A stretch of DNA of 64,000 nt from 34-65-8 sp963529855 (GTDB lineage Bacteria > Pseudomonadota > Alphaproteobacteria > Sphingomonadales > Sphingomonadaceae), in contig CAURZK010000004.1 in the NCBI GenBank assembly GCA_963529855.1, forward strand, positions 124,001-188,000, written 5' to 3'. Shown piece after piece: positions 51,715 through 60,648 of this stretch. Every line of letters starts with the position of its first letter. The stretch's first letter is position 1. The notes beneath the pieces were generated by a model. It was not told where the DNA came from. It made no database searches and was given only the letters and a program-made list of their open reading frames with translations. Made by a program: the position numbers and the translations under genes.

Positions 51715-53023
51715 GCCGTTCGCTGCGTAACTTGTCCCAGTATTCCAGCCGTTTCCTGATCTCGCGTTCAAAGCCGCGTTCGACCGGCTGGTAATAGGCC
51801 TGCGGTTCCATTTCCTCGGGCCAGTAATCGTCGCCGGAAAACCCTTCGTCGGCGTCGTGATCGTAAGTGTATCCGGCCCCGTAGCCGATGTCCTTCATCA
51901 GCTTGGTCGGCGCGTTGAGGATATTGGCTGGCGGCATCAGGCTGCCGGTCTCGCGCGCGGATTTCGCCGCACCCTTCCACGCCACATAGCCCGCATTCGA
52001 TTTGGGTGCGGTGGCGAGGTAGATGCAGGCCTGCGCCAGCGCCAGTTCCCCTTCCGGACTGCCGAGGAATTCGAACGCATCCTTGGCAGCGACGCACTGG
52101 GTCAGCGCCTGCGGGTCGGCAAGGCCGATATCCTCCACCGCCATGCGGATCAGACGCCGGGCGAGGAAGCGGGGCTCCTCCCCCGCGGTCAGCATTCGCG
52201 CGAGGTAATAGAGCGCCGCCTGCGGATCGGACCCGCGCACCGCCTTGTGCAGCGCGGAAATGAGGTTGTAATGCCCCTCGCGGTCCTTGTCGTACACCGC
52301 CACGCGGCGCTGCAGGAATGCCCCGAGGCCCGCCGGATCGAGCGGCTGCGACAGGCGCGCGTTGTAAAGCGTCTCTACCTGATTGAGCAGGAAGCGCCCG
52401 TCGCCATCGGCGCTGGCGACCAGTGCCTCGCGCGCGGGCGCTGTCAGCGGCAGCGGCCCTTCCAGTTCTTCGGCGCGCACGAGCAGTCTCTCCAGCGCGG
52501 CGAAATCGAGCCGATGGAGGATCAGCACCTGCGCGCGGCTCAACAACGCGGCATTCAACGCGAAGCTGGGGTTTTCCGTCGTCGCGCCGACCAGCGTTAC
52601 CGTGCCGCGTTCGACGAACGGCAGGAAGCCATCCTGCTGGGCCCGGTTGAAACGGTGGATCTCGTCCACGAACAGCAGCGTGCGCTGCCCGGCAGAGGCC
52701 GCCTTGTCGGCCAGAGCAAATGCTTTCTTGAGATCCGCGACACCGCTGAAGACGGCGCTGACGCTTTCAAACCGCATCCCGACCGCGTCCGCCAGCAGGC
52801 GCGCGATGCTGGTCTTGCCGGTACCGGGCGGCCCCCACAGGATCATGCTGGACAGCTTGCCCGCCGCGACCATCCGCCCGATCGCACCTTCAGGCCCGGT
52901 CAGGTGGTCCTGCCCGATGATCTGCGACAGGTCGCGCGGGCGCAGGCGGTCGGCCAGCGGCGCATCTTCGCGCGGCTCGCTGGCAGGCGGGGCGGGCAGT
53001 TCGTCGGCAAACAGGTCGGCCAT
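51701..53023 (-). CDS. rarA: Replication-associated recombination protein RarA
   Basis: 440-residue AAA+ ATPase of the MgsA/WRNIP1 family acting at stalled replication forks. Walker A is GPPGTGKTS (64-72), Walker B is TLLFVDEIHRFN, and GATTENPSFALNAALLSR is the sensor region. The C-terminal tetramerisation domain carries YVAWKGAAKSA and YGAGYTYDHD. ATG 53023 (MADLFADELP) is preferred to an ATG six codons upstream. Divergent from the padR gene. Confidence 0.95.
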   Translation of the reverse strand: MADLFADELPAPPASEPREDAPLADRLRPRDLSQIIGQDHLTGPEGAIGRMVAAGKLSSMILWGPPGTGKTSIARLLADAVGMRFESVSAVFSGVADLKKAFALADKAASAGQRTLLFVDEIHRFNRAQQDGFLPFVERGTVTLVGATTENPSFALNAALLSRAQVLILHRLDFAALERLLVRAEELEGPLPLTAPAREALVASADGDGRFLLNQVETLYNARLSQPLDPAGLGAFLQRRVAVYDKDREGHYNLISALHKAVRGSDPQAALYYLARMLTAGEEPRFLARRLIRMAVEDIGLADPQALTQCVAAKDAFEFLGSPEGELALAQACIYLATAPKSNAGYVAWKGAAKSARETGSLMPPANILNAPTKLMKDIGYGAGYTYDHDADEGFSGDDYWPEEMEPQAYYQPVERGFEREIRKRLEYWDKLRSERRGQV

Positions 53024-53082
53024 GACCACGGAGATAGGCATGGCATGAAAAAATTGCAGGTGGGACTTTGCAAAACCGGTTC

Positions 53083-53094
53083 AAGATATATCTT
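53083..53094. promoter_or_regulatory. Perfect palindrome AAGATATATCTT in the padR promoter
   Basis: A 12-bp perfect dyad in an AT-rich patch of an otherwise GC-rich region, 32 bp before the padR start, in the 102 bp shared with rarA. PadR regulators commonly repress their own gene through AT-rich dyads, so this is a likely operator. It could also overlap a -10 element. Confidence 0.6.
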
Positions 53095-53125
53095 AGACCT
53101 ATCGCGAGTCGGAAAGGATAGCGTC

Positions 53126-53788
53126 ATGTATCGCAGTTGCGGATCGCGCGGGCGGCGCGGCAATCCCTGGCCCTTCATCGCCATGATGGGCGGCGGGCGC
53201 GGGTGGGGCGGGTTCGGACCGGACGGCCCGTTTGGTCCCGATGGCCCGTTCGGGCCTGCCGGACCGTTCGGGCCCAAGGGTCCGTTCGGACCGCGTGGGC
53301 CATTTGGTGAAGGGGGGCCGAAGCGGCGGGGCCGGATGTTCGGTTCGGGCGAACTGCGGCTGGTCCTGCTGGCGCTGATTGCGGACGAACCGCGCCACGG
53401 CTACGAATTGATCAAGGCGATCGGGGCGCTGACTCACGGCACATACGAGCCGAGCCCGGGAACGCTCTACCCTACGCTCGCTCTGCTGGAGGACGAGGGC
53501 CTAATCCGCGCCGTGCCGGGCGAGGATTCGCGCAAGCTCTACGAAGCGACCGAGGCCGGCCGGGGGGAACTTGCCGAGCGGGCCGAGCAGGTGGCCGAGC
53601 TGATGGAGCGCCTGACCAGTCACGGCGAACATCGCCGCGCTTACGCCACGCCCGAAATGTTCCGCGCGGTCGGCAACCTTGCCAGCGTGCTCAAGCACCG
53701 GGCCCGATCGGGGCGGCTCGACGAGGATACCGTGCGCGAGATCGTGGACCTGGTCGACGAACTGGCGCGCAAGATCGAGCGGCTGTGA
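53126..53788 (+). CDS. PadR-family regulator with collagen-like N-terminus
   Basis: 220 residues. Residues about 25-65 consist of six or so GPxGPF hexads (for example GPFGPDGPFGPAGPFGP), then KRRGRMF. The winged-helix domain spans about 73-155: LRLVLLALIADEPRHGYELI, GTYEPSPGTLYPTLALLEDE and GLIRAVPGED. A C-terminal dimerisation helix (LDEDTVREIVDLVDELARKI) follows. PadR proteins repress stress or efflux genes in response to small ligands. It is followed after 70 bp by a membrane protein gene that is its probable target. Confidence 0.9.
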   Translation: MYRSCGSRGRRGNPWPFIAMMGGGRGWGGFGPDGPFGPDGPFGPAGPFGPKGPFGPRGPFGEGGPKRRGRMFGSGELRLVLLALIADEPRHGYELIKAIGALTHGTYEPSPGTLYPTLALLEDEGLIRAVPGEDSRKLYEATEAGRGELAERAEQVAELMERLTSHGEHRRAYATPEMFRAVGNLASVLKHRARSGRLDEDTVREIVDLVDELARKIERL

Positions 53789-53858
53789 TCGGCGTTGGCG
53801 GCGCGCGTCGCCGGTGATATTCTTGATCCCGGGAGATAAAACCCGGGGGAGAGACATC

Positions 53859-54284
53859 ATGGACGAAGCAAGATCACGCGCGCCGTGGCATCTGTGGGCC
53901 GTCGGCATCATCACGCTGCTGTGGAATGCCATTGGCACGGTCAGCTATACGATGACCCAGCTTGGCCAGCTTGCGACGCTGGGCATGACGTCCGATCAGA
54001 TCGCTTATTTCGACACCTTTCCCGCCTGGGCCGATGCCGTGTGGGCGATCGGGGTGTGGTTCTGCCTGCTCGGGTCGATCCTGCTGCTGATGCGCTCGCG
54101 CCACGCGGTTACGGCATTTGCCATTTCGGTGATCGGTCTCATCGGGACGAGCTATTTCAGCTACGCGGTCAGCGTCGTGCCGGAAGGACTGCAGAGCATA
54201 CCGCTGGATATCGCGATCTGGGGGATCACGCTCGGCTCGCTGTGGTATGCCATTCGTCAGCGGGCAGCGGGGGTCCTGCGCTAG
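53859..54284 (+). CDS. Four-helix membrane protein, probable partner of PadR
   Basis: 141 residues with four hydrophobic segments: about 12-32 (LWAVGIITLLWNAIGTVSYT), 58-75 (VWAIGVWFCLLGSILLL), 82-102 and 115-131. I do not recognise the family; similar small proteins of unknown function occur next to PadR genes. A 6-bp hairpin (CCCGGG 53828-53833 with 53842-53847) sits just before the GGGGAGAG ribosome site. Its last 4 bp overlap the end of the opposing glycosyltransferase gene. Confidence 0.8.
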   Translation: MDEARSRAPWHLWAVGIITLLWNAIGTVSYTMTQLGQLATLGMTSDQIAYFDTFPAWADAVWAIGVWFCLLGSILLLMRSRHAVTAFAISVIGLIGTSYFSYAVSVVPEGLQSIPLDIAIWGITLGSLWYAIRQRAAGVLR

Positions 54285-55429
54285 CCGCGCTTTTCCGTGA
54301 TCAACCGCAGGTAAGTGTCGATCACGGTGCGGTTGATCGAGTCCCAGTCGAACTTCTTGCTGCGATCCTCGCCCGCGCGGCCATGCGCGGCGCGCAAGGC
54401 GGGATCGATGCAATAGGGCGCGATCGCATCGGCAAAGGCGGCGGGGCTGGCGCAGGGCACCAGGCGCCCGCTCGTGCCGTCAACGACCAGGCTGGATGAA
54501 CCGGTTGCCCCGGCCGCGACGACCGGCAGGCCGCATGCCATTGCTTCCAGCGTGACGTTGCCAAAGGTTTCGGTGATCGACGGATTAAAGAACACATCCC
54601 CGCTGGCCAGCGCGCCGGCGAGGTTCTCGCCAGTCTGAAAGCCGGCGAAGATGGCGCCGGGAAGGGCCGTCTCGAACCATTCGCGCGCGGGACCTTCGCC
54701 GATCACCAGCACCTTGTGCGCGACGCGGCGATGGCGCAGTTCGGCCATGGTGTCGGCAAAAGCGTCGAGCCCCTTTTCCATCACCAGCCGCCCCAGGAAA
54801 ACCACCGCCACGTCGGCATCGGCAATGCCTTGCGCCCGCCGCCATGCGAGGTCGCGCCGCTCGGACGAGAACACCGTCCGGTCCACCCCGCGCGACCAGA
54901 TCGAGATGTCGCGGTGCATCCGCTGTTCGCGCAGGGTGTCGACCATCGACTGCGATGGCGCCACCAGCGCATCGCAGCGGCGATAGTAACGCCGCATGAT
55001 CGCTTCCAGCAGCGGCTCGGTAAAACCCAGGCCGTAATAGCGCGGATAGGTTTCGAAACGCGTGTGGACCGAGGCGAGAATCGGCAGCTTGCGCTCGCGC
55101 GCCCAGCTGACTGCGGCATGGCCGGTGGGATCGGGCGAGGATGTGTGGATCAGGTTGGGGGCGAACCGGGCGAGGTCGTCGCGGTTGTCGCGCGACAGGC
55201 CCAGAGGGAAACGATATTCGGACCGGCTGGGGATCGGCACGCTGGGCACGCTGACCAGATCGCCGGTCGGCGCGAAAGCGGGCGTATCGGTGGTAGGCGC
55301 ATAGACACGCAGCGCCGCACCTTGGCGTAACAGGTATCCTGCGAGCCGGTTCAGCGCCTGGTTGGCCCCGTCGCGCACGTAGTTGTAGTTGCCGCTGAAC
55401 AGGGCGATGCGAAGGTCGGCAGGCTCCAT
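54281..55429 (-). CDS. GT4-family glycosyltransferase
   Basis: 382 residues, GT-B fold. The N-terminus has IALFSGNYNYVRDGANQALN with the glycine-rich donor-side turn. The nucleotide-sugar site in the C-terminal domain is FFNPSITETFGNVTLEAMAC, with the E-x7-E motif. The general layout matches mannosyl- or glucosyltransferases that make glycolipids; acceptor and sugar are unknown. ATG 55429 (MEPADLRIALF) is chosen; 20 upstream codons overlap the serC regulatory region. Confidence 0.87.
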   Translation of the reverse strand: MEPADLRIALFSGNYNYVRDGANQALNRLAGYLLRQGAALRVYAPTTDTPAFAPTGDLVSVPSVPIPSRSEYRFPLGLSRDNRDDLARFAPNLIHTSSPDPTGHAAVSWARERKLPILASVHTRFETYPRYYGLGFTEPLLEAIMRRYYRRCDALVAPSQSMVDTLREQRMHRDISIWSRGVDRTVFSSERRDLAWRRAQGIADADVAVVFLGRLVMEKGLDAFADTMAELRHRRVAHKVLVIGEGPAREWFETALPGAIFAGFQTGENLAGALASGDVFFNPSITETFGNVTLEAMACGLPVVAAGATGSSSLVVDGTSGRLVPCASPAAFADAIAPYCIDPALRAAHGRAGEDRSKKFDWDSINRTVIDTYLRLITEKRG

Positions 55430-55519
55430 CGCCCCGGCCTTAGGCACGAATGTCCGGCTTGGCGAGAGGCCACGGCTGCGCGTGCGCAAACATGGTTACG
55501 TATGCAACTTTATCCGCGC

Positions 55520-55603
55520 TTGACTCGTTACTGCGCAACCTTATTGCCGCCGGCGGGCCACGCGGTCCCAACGCCGCGCGTGCTCTCTGCAAGGAGAGAC
55601 TAC
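55520..55603 (+). ncRNA. serC promoter and structured leader (candidate serC leader RNA)
   Basis: TTGACT (55520-55525) and TATTGC (55542-55547), 16 bp apart, are a good promoter. The transcript leader contains GGGCC/GGTCC (55555-55559 with 55564-55568) and a second hairpin CTCTCT/GGAGAG (55583-55588 with 55593-55598) closed by a GCAA tetraloop, which holds the ribosome site. A serC leader with two hairpins is known in alphaproteobacteria before serC-serA. Match is by structure and context. Confidence 0.6.
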
Positions 55604-56731
55604 ATGACTGAGCTTACCCTGCCGGCGCGCAAATCCGCGCGCCCGTTCTTTTCTTCCGGCCCTTGCGCGAAGCCGCCGGGCTGGTCCGCCGAAAAACTGG
55701 CCACCGAAGTGCTCGGGCGCTCGCATCGCTCGAAGCTGGGCAAGGCGCGCCTGCAACACTGCATCGACCTGATGCGCGAGGTGCTGGAAGTCCCCGCGAG
55801 CCACCGTATCGGCATCGTTCCCGCGTCCGACACTGGCGCTGTCGAGATGGCGATGTGGAGCCTGCTTGGCCCGCGCCCGGTCACCACGCTGGCATGGGAG
55901 AGCTTCGGCGAAGGCTGGGTAACCGACGCAGTCAAGCAGCTGAAACTCGATCCGACCGTGATCCGCGCCGATTATGGTGCGCTGCCCGACTTGAACCAGG
56001 TCGACTGGTCGCACGACGTTATCTTTACCTGGAACGGCACCACCAGCGGCGTGCGCGTGCCCGATGCGGACTGGATCGCGCATGACAGGCAGGGCCTCGC
56101 CATCGCCGACGCGACCAGTGCGGTGTTCGCGCAAGACATCGACTGGGACAAGGTCGATGTGCTGACCTTCAGCTGGCAGAAGGTGCTTGGCGGCGAGGGC
56201 GCGCATGGTGTGCTGATCCTCGGCCCCCGCGCAGTCGAGCGGCTGGAAAGCTACACACCCGCCTGGCCGATGCCCAAGCTGTTCCGCATGACCAAAGGCG
56301 GCAAGCTGATCGAGGGCATCTTTACCGGCGAGACGATCAACACCCCGTCGATGCTGGCGGTCGAGGACGCGATCTTCGCGCTCGAATGGGGCAAGTCGAT
56401 CGGCGGGCTCGCCGCGATGAAAGCGCGCGCCGATGCCAATGCGGCGGCGCTGAACGCGATTGTGGAGGCGCGCGACTGGCTGGGCCATCTCGCAGCCGAT
56501 CCGGCCAGCCGTTCGAACACCAGCGTCTGCCTGACCGTCGAGGGTGCGGACGCGGACTTCATCAAGAAGTTCGCCAAGCTGCTCGAAGATCATGACGCCG
56601 CCTACGACATCGCCGGTTATCGCGACGCCCCGCCGGGCCTGCGCATCTGGTGCGGCGCGACCGTCGAGACTGCCGATATCGAGGCGCTCGGCCCGTGGCT
56701 CGACTGGGCCTGGAACAGCCTCAAGGCGTAA
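55604..56731 (+). CDS. serC: Phosphoserine transaminase
   Basis: 375-residue class V PLP aminotransferase, makes O-phosphoserine from 3-phosphohydroxypyruvate. N-terminal FFSSGPCAKPPGW, the SDTGAVEMAMWSLLG loop and the PLP lysine in FSWQKVLGGEGAHG are as in the alphaproteobacterial/archaeal-type SerC. ATG 55604 follows the leader hairpin. It is followed after 91 bp by serA. Confidence 0.94.
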   Translation: MTELTLPARKSARPFFSSGPCAKPPGWSAEKLATEVLGRSHRSKLGKARLQHCIDLMREVLEVPASHRIGIVPASDTGAVEMAMWSLLGPRPVTTLAWESFGEGWVTDAVKQLKLDPTVIRADYGALPDLNQVDWSHDVIFTWNGTTSGVRVPDADWIAHDRQGLAIADATSAVFAQDIDWDKVDVLTFSWQKVLGGEGAHGVLILGPRAVERLESYTPAWPMPKLFRMTKGGKLIEGIFTGETINTPSMLAVEDAIFALEWGKSIGGLAAMKARADANAAALNAIVEARDWLGHLAADPASRSNTSVCLTVEGADADFIKKFAKLLEDHDAAYDIAGYRDAPPGLRIWCGATVETADIEALGPWLDWAWNSLKA

Positions 56732-56822
56732 GCGCGCTTTCGCAATGGCGGCATTCCTGCGCCGCCAGCTCATCGAATTCCGACTGAGGCCCCTGCGTCG
56801 CACGGGCACACGGAGAACTTAC

Positions 56823-58409
56823 ATGACCAAGCCCAAAGTCCTCATTTCCGACAAGATGGACCCCAATGCCGCGCGCATTTTCGAAGAGCGCGGGTGCGCG
56901 GTCGACGTCATCACCGGCGAGACGCCGGACCAGCTGATCGCCCGCATCGGCGAATACGATGGGCTTGCCATCCGCAGTTCGACCAAGGTGACCAAGGCGG
57001 TGCTGGAAGCCGCCGACAATCTCAAGGTGGTCGGCCGCGCTGGTATCGGGGTCGACAATGTCGATATTCCCGCGGCTTCGGCCAAGGGCGTCGTGGTGAT
57101 GAACACGCCGTTCGGCAATTCGATCACCACCGCAGAGCACGCGATCGCGCTGATCATGGCGCTCGCTCGCCAGCTTCCTGCGGCAGACACGCAGACCCAG
57201 GCCGGTACCTGGCCCAAGAATGCCTTCATGGGCGTGGAAGTGACCGGCAAGACGCTGGGCCTGATCGGCGCGGGCAACATCGGTTCGATCGTCGCCAGCC
57301 GTGCGCTGGGCCTGCGGATGAAGGTGATCGCGTTCGACCCGTTCCTGACCGAAGAGCGCGCGATCGAGCTGGGCATCGAGAAGGTCGATCTCGACACCCT
57401 GCTGGCGCGGGCGGATTTCATCACGCTGCACACGCCGCTGACCGATCAGACGCGCAACATCCTCAGCCGCGAGAACCTCGAAAAGACCAAGCAGGGCGTG
57501 CGTATCGTCAACTGCGCACGCGGCGGGCTGATCGATGAGGAGGCGCTGAAGGACCTGCTCGACAATGGCCACATTGCCGGCGCCGCGCTCGACGTGTTCG
57601 CGCAGGAACCGCCCCCGGCCGATCACCCGCTGTTCGGCACGCCGAACTTCATCTGCACGCCGCATCTGGGCGCATCGACGACCGAGGCGCAGGTCAACGT
57701 CGCGCTCCAGGTGGCGGAACAGATGGCCGATTACCTCGTCAATGGCGGTGTCACCAATGCCCTCAACATGCCGAGCCTGTCGGCCGAGGAAGCACCCAAG
57801 CTCAAGCCTTACATGAAGCTGGCCGAGAGCCTTGGCAGCCTGGTGGGCCAGCTCGCCCACGGCAACCTGACCCAGATCAGCATCGAGCGTGAAGGCGCGG
57901 CGGCAGGCCTCAGCGGCAAGCCGATCGAAGGCGCGGTGCTGGCCGGGCTGATGAAGCGCTATTCAGACACCGTGAACATGGTCAACGCGCCGTTCCTGGC
58001 CAAGGAGCGCGGCCTCGACGTGCGTTCGGTGCGGCACGAGCGCGAAGGCGTGTATCATACGCTGATCCGCGTCACCGTGGGCACGGCGCAGGGCGACCGT
58101 TCGGTTGCCGGCACGCTGTTCGGTGCAGGCGCGCCGCGGCTGGTCGAGATCTTCGGCGTCGGGATCGAGGCGGAGCTTGATGGCAACATGCTCTACATCG
58201 TCAACGAGGACGCACCCGGCTTCATCGGCCGGATCGGTACGCTGCTGGGCGAGAACGGCATCAACATCGGCACCTTCCATCTCGGCCGGCGCGAGGCGGG
58301 TGGCGAAGCGGTGCTGCTGCTCAGCGTCGACCAGCCGATTCCCGAAGCCGTGGTCAAGGCCGCCTGCGCGCTGGAAGGCGTGAAGGTGGTCATGCCGCTG
58401 GCGTTCTGA
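56823..58409 (+). CDS. serA: D-3-phosphoglycerate dehydrogenase
   Basis: 528 residues, first step of serine synthesis. NAD site is GLIGAGNIGSIVASRALGL. Catalytic residues are in NCARGGLIDEEAL and the His of HLGASTTEAQVN. The long form has an intervening domain and a C-terminal ACT domain (about 455-528, ending VNEDAPGFIGRIGTLLGENG), for serine feedback. Its N-terminus MTKPKVLISDKMDPNA is canonical. hisZ follows after 27 bp. Confidence 0.96.
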   Translation: MTKPKVLISDKMDPNAARIFEERGCAVDVITGETPDQLIARIGEYDGLAIRSSTKVTKAVLEAADNLKVVGRAGIGVDNVDIPAASAKGVVVMNTPFGNSITTAEHAIALIMALARQLPAADTQTQAGTWPKNAFMGVEVTGKTLGLIGAGNIGSIVASRALGLRMKVIAFDPFLTEERAIELGIEKVDLDTLLARADFITLHTPLTDQTRNILSRENLEKTKQGVRIVNCARGGLIDEEALKDLLDNGHIAGAALDVFAQEPPPADHPLFGTPNFICTPHLGASTTEAQVNVALQVAEQMADYLVNGGVTNALNMPSLSAEEAPKLKPYMKLAESLGSLVGQLAHGNLTQISIEREGAAAGLSGKPIEGAVLAGLMKRYSDTVNMVNAPFLAKERGLDVRSVRHEREGVYHTLIRVTVGTAQGDRSVAGTLFGAGAPRLVEIFGVGIEAELDGNMLYIVNEDAPGFIGRIGTLLGENGINIGTFHLGRREAGGEAVLLLSVDQPIPEAVVKAACALEGVKVVMPLAF

Positions 58410-58436
58410 CCGGGCTTGGGGCAGGGGACCGCCCAT

Positions 58437-59543
58437 ATGACTGACGACGATCTCCTGCCCGAAGGCCTTGCCGACCGCCTGCCCCCGGAAGCCGCGCTGA
58501 TGACGCGCGCGATGCGGGGCGCGCTCGATGTGCTCGACATGAACGGATACGACCGCGTGCGTCCGCCGCTGGTCGAATTCGAACATTCGATGGCCACGCG
58601 GATGCAGGGCGTCAGCTCGCGCCGCATGTTCCGCTTCACCGATCCGGCCAGCTTGCGCACGCTGGCGTTGCGCAGCGACATGACGGTGCAGGTCGGCCGC
58701 ATCGCCGCGACCTCGCTGGCGAATGCGCCGCGGCCGCTACGCCTCGCCTATGCGGGCGAGGTGATGACGATCCGCGCCGACCAATTGGACCCCGCGCGGC
58801 AGAAGCTGCAACTGGGCGCCGAACTGATCGGCAGCGACAGCGCCGAGGCGGCGGGCGAAATCGTGGCGCTGGCGGTCGAGGCGCTGGAGGCGGCGGGTGC
58901 GCGCGGCGTTTCGGTCGATTTTACCCTGCCGGACCTGGTCGACACGCTCGCGGCGGAAGCGTTCCCGCTCGCCGCAAGCCAGATCGACGCGGTGCGGCGC
59001 GAGCTCGACATGAAGGATGCAGGCGCCCTGCGCGATGCGGGCGGCGCGGCTTACCTGCCACTGCTTTACGCCGCTGGCCCGTTCGAGGAAGCGATCGCGC
59101 GGATCGCCGCGATTGATGCGGGCGGCGCCCTCGCCAGCCGCATCGACGGGTTGCGCCGGATTGCTGCACGGATCGGCGCAAGTGCGCGCAATACTCTGGA
59201 CCCGACCGAACGCCACGGCTTCGAATACCAGAGCTGGTTCGGCTTCACGCTCTATGCGGAGGGCGCGCGGGGCGCACTGGGCCGCGGCGGTACCTACACC
59301 ATCGGCGGGACGGATGAACCGGCGACCGGTTTCTCGCTCTACCTCGATCCGCTGGTCGACACGCTGGACGATCCCGAGGAGCGCGGCGCGCTGTACCTGC
59401 CGCTGGGGCACGACCGCGCGGTGGCGGCCAAGCTGCGCGCAGAAGGCTGGCGCACGGTGGCATCGCTGCGCGAGGGCGAGGATGCGGCAGCGCTGGGCTG
59501 CACGCACCGGCTTGTCGGAACCGAGCCAGCGCGGCTGGCCTGA
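58437..59543 (+). CDS. hisZ: ATP phosphoribosyltransferase regulatory subunit
   Basis: 368 residues, HisRS-like subunit that activates the short HisG in histidine synthesis. Class II core segments are FRFTDPASLRTLALRSDMTV (motif 2 region), PRPLRLAYAGEVM and YYxxxG-like GGTYTIGGTDEPATGFSLYL (motif 3 region). It lacks the anticodon-binding domain of HisRS. ATG 58437 is preferred over an in-frame ATG 21 bp upstream. The catalytic hisG is not in the window; its place is taken by serine and purine genes. Confidence 0.9.
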   Translation: MTDDDLLPEGLADRLPPEAALMTRAMRGALDVLDMNGYDRVRPPLVEFEHSMATRMQGVSSRRMFRFTDPASLRTLALRSDMTVQVGRIAATSLANAPRPLRLAYAGEVMTIRADQLDPARQKLQLGAELIGSDSAEAAGEIVALAVEALEAAGARGVSVDFTLPDLVDTLAAEAFPLAASQIDAVRRELDMKDAGALRDAGGAAYLPLLYAAGPFEEAIARIAAIDAGGALASRIDGLRRIAARIGASARNTLDPTERHGFEYQSWFGFTLYAEGARGALGRGGTYTIGGTDEPATGFSLYLDPLVDTLDDPEERGALYLPLGHDRAVAAKLRAEGWRTVASLREGEDAAALGCTHRLVGTEPARLA

Positions 59544-59582
59544 CCCGGTATCACCTTCGGCCGAAACCCGGCCGTTGCCCCG

Positions 59583-60404
59583 TCAGGAAAATTCGACCGG
59601 GTCCGGTCCGATGCGGCCATCTGCCCGATCGAGCGCGTCGATCCGCGCCATCTGATCGTCGTCCAGTGCGAAACCGAGCGCGGCAAAGTTTTCCTCGATA
59701 TGCGCGCGTCCGGTTGCCTTGGGGATCGGAGACAACCCGTGCTGGATATGCCAGCGCAGGATCACGGCTGCGGCCGGTTGCCCGACTTCTTCCGAAATTT
59801 CCGCAATCACGCTGTTTTCCATGCTGCCGCCCTGGCCGAGCGGGGACCAGCTTTGCGTCACGATGCCCATTTCGTCGTGAACGCTCCGCAGGCGGCGTTG
59901 CTGGAAGGCCGGGTGCAATTCGATCTGGTTGACGACGGGCACAACGCCAGTCGCCTGGACGATCTCGTCCAGGTCTTCCTCGCGGAAATTGGATACGCCG
60001 ATCGACCCCGTCTTGCCGGCGTCCCGCGCCTCGATCAGGGCCTTCCAGGTGTCGACTGCCAGTTTCCTGTCCGGGCAAGGCCAATGGATCAGGACGAGAT
60101 CGACGCTATCGCGGCCCAGCAATGACAGGCTTTTGTCGATGGCTTGCAGCGCGCTCGTGTGCCCCTGATCGTCGTTCCAGACCTTGGTGGTCAGCCAGAC
60201 GTCGCCACGATCGGCCCCGCCCAGGCCCGTGCCGACCCCCTGTTCGTTGCGATAGATCCAGGCGGTGTCGATCAGGCGGTACCCCGTCTCGATCGCGGTC
60301 TTGACCGCCTCGGCCGCCCGGTCGTTGTCGACCTGCCATGTTCCGAACCCGAGTAGCGGCATGCGGCGATCGTCGTTGAGGGGCAGCATCGGGTAATCGG
60401 TCAT
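59583..60404 (-). CDS. Aldo/keto reductase (AKR5-like)
   Basis: 273 residues, NADPH-dependent reductase with (alpha/beta)8 barrel. The tetrad is visible: D in LIDTAWIY, Y in the same motif, K in LTTKVWN and H in LVLIHWPCP. The NADP site is ILRWHIQHGLSPIPKAT. It is related to 2,5-diketo-gluconate reductases; the true substrate is unknown. ATG 60404 or 60416 may start it. It interrupts the serA-hisZ-purA order on the opposite strand. Confidence 0.92.
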   Translation of the reverse strand: MTDYPMLPLNDDRRMPLLGFGTWQVDNDRAAEAVKTAIETGYRLIDTAWIYRNEQGVGTGLGGADRGDVWLTTKVWNDDQGHTSALQAIDKSLSLLGRDSVDLVLIHWPCPDRKLAVDTWKALIEARDAGKTGSIGVSNFREEDLDEIVQATGVVPVVNQIELHPAFQQRRLRSVHDEMGIVTQSWSPLGQGGSMENSVIAEISEEVGQPAAAVILRWHIQHGLSPIPKATGRAHIEENFAALGFALDDDQMARIDALDRADGRIGPDPVEFS

Positions 60405-60582
60405 CGGGGGCACCATCCTTTCATCAGCACAATGCCCCGCCGGGCCAATCTATCCCGGCAGCGCGACGAGAGTCCTCTAGTTGCCGGGGTAGCAAATGTT
60501 GCGTTTCCTACCCGCGCCCGATCTGCCATAGGGCCGCCCCGGCGAGGCCGCTTGCGGGCGGCGGGTTTTGGCCCCCTGGACG

Positions 60583-60600
60583 GTGTGACACGTGTGACAC
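60583..60600. promoter_or_regulatory. Tandem GTGTGACAC repeat upstream of purA
   Basis: The 9-mer GTGTGACAC occurs twice back to back, 49 bp before the purA start, in the 244-bp gap after the aldo/keto reductase. The junction forms CACGTG, so it also has dyad symmetry. It is a candidate regulator site; the factor is unknown. The gap also contains a CCGCCC/GGGCGG inverted repeat near 60532-60565. Confidence 0.4.
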
Positions 60601-60648
60601 GCGGCAGGCTGCGCCCAGCGAAACCGGATTGCAGCGAAGGAACGCCAG

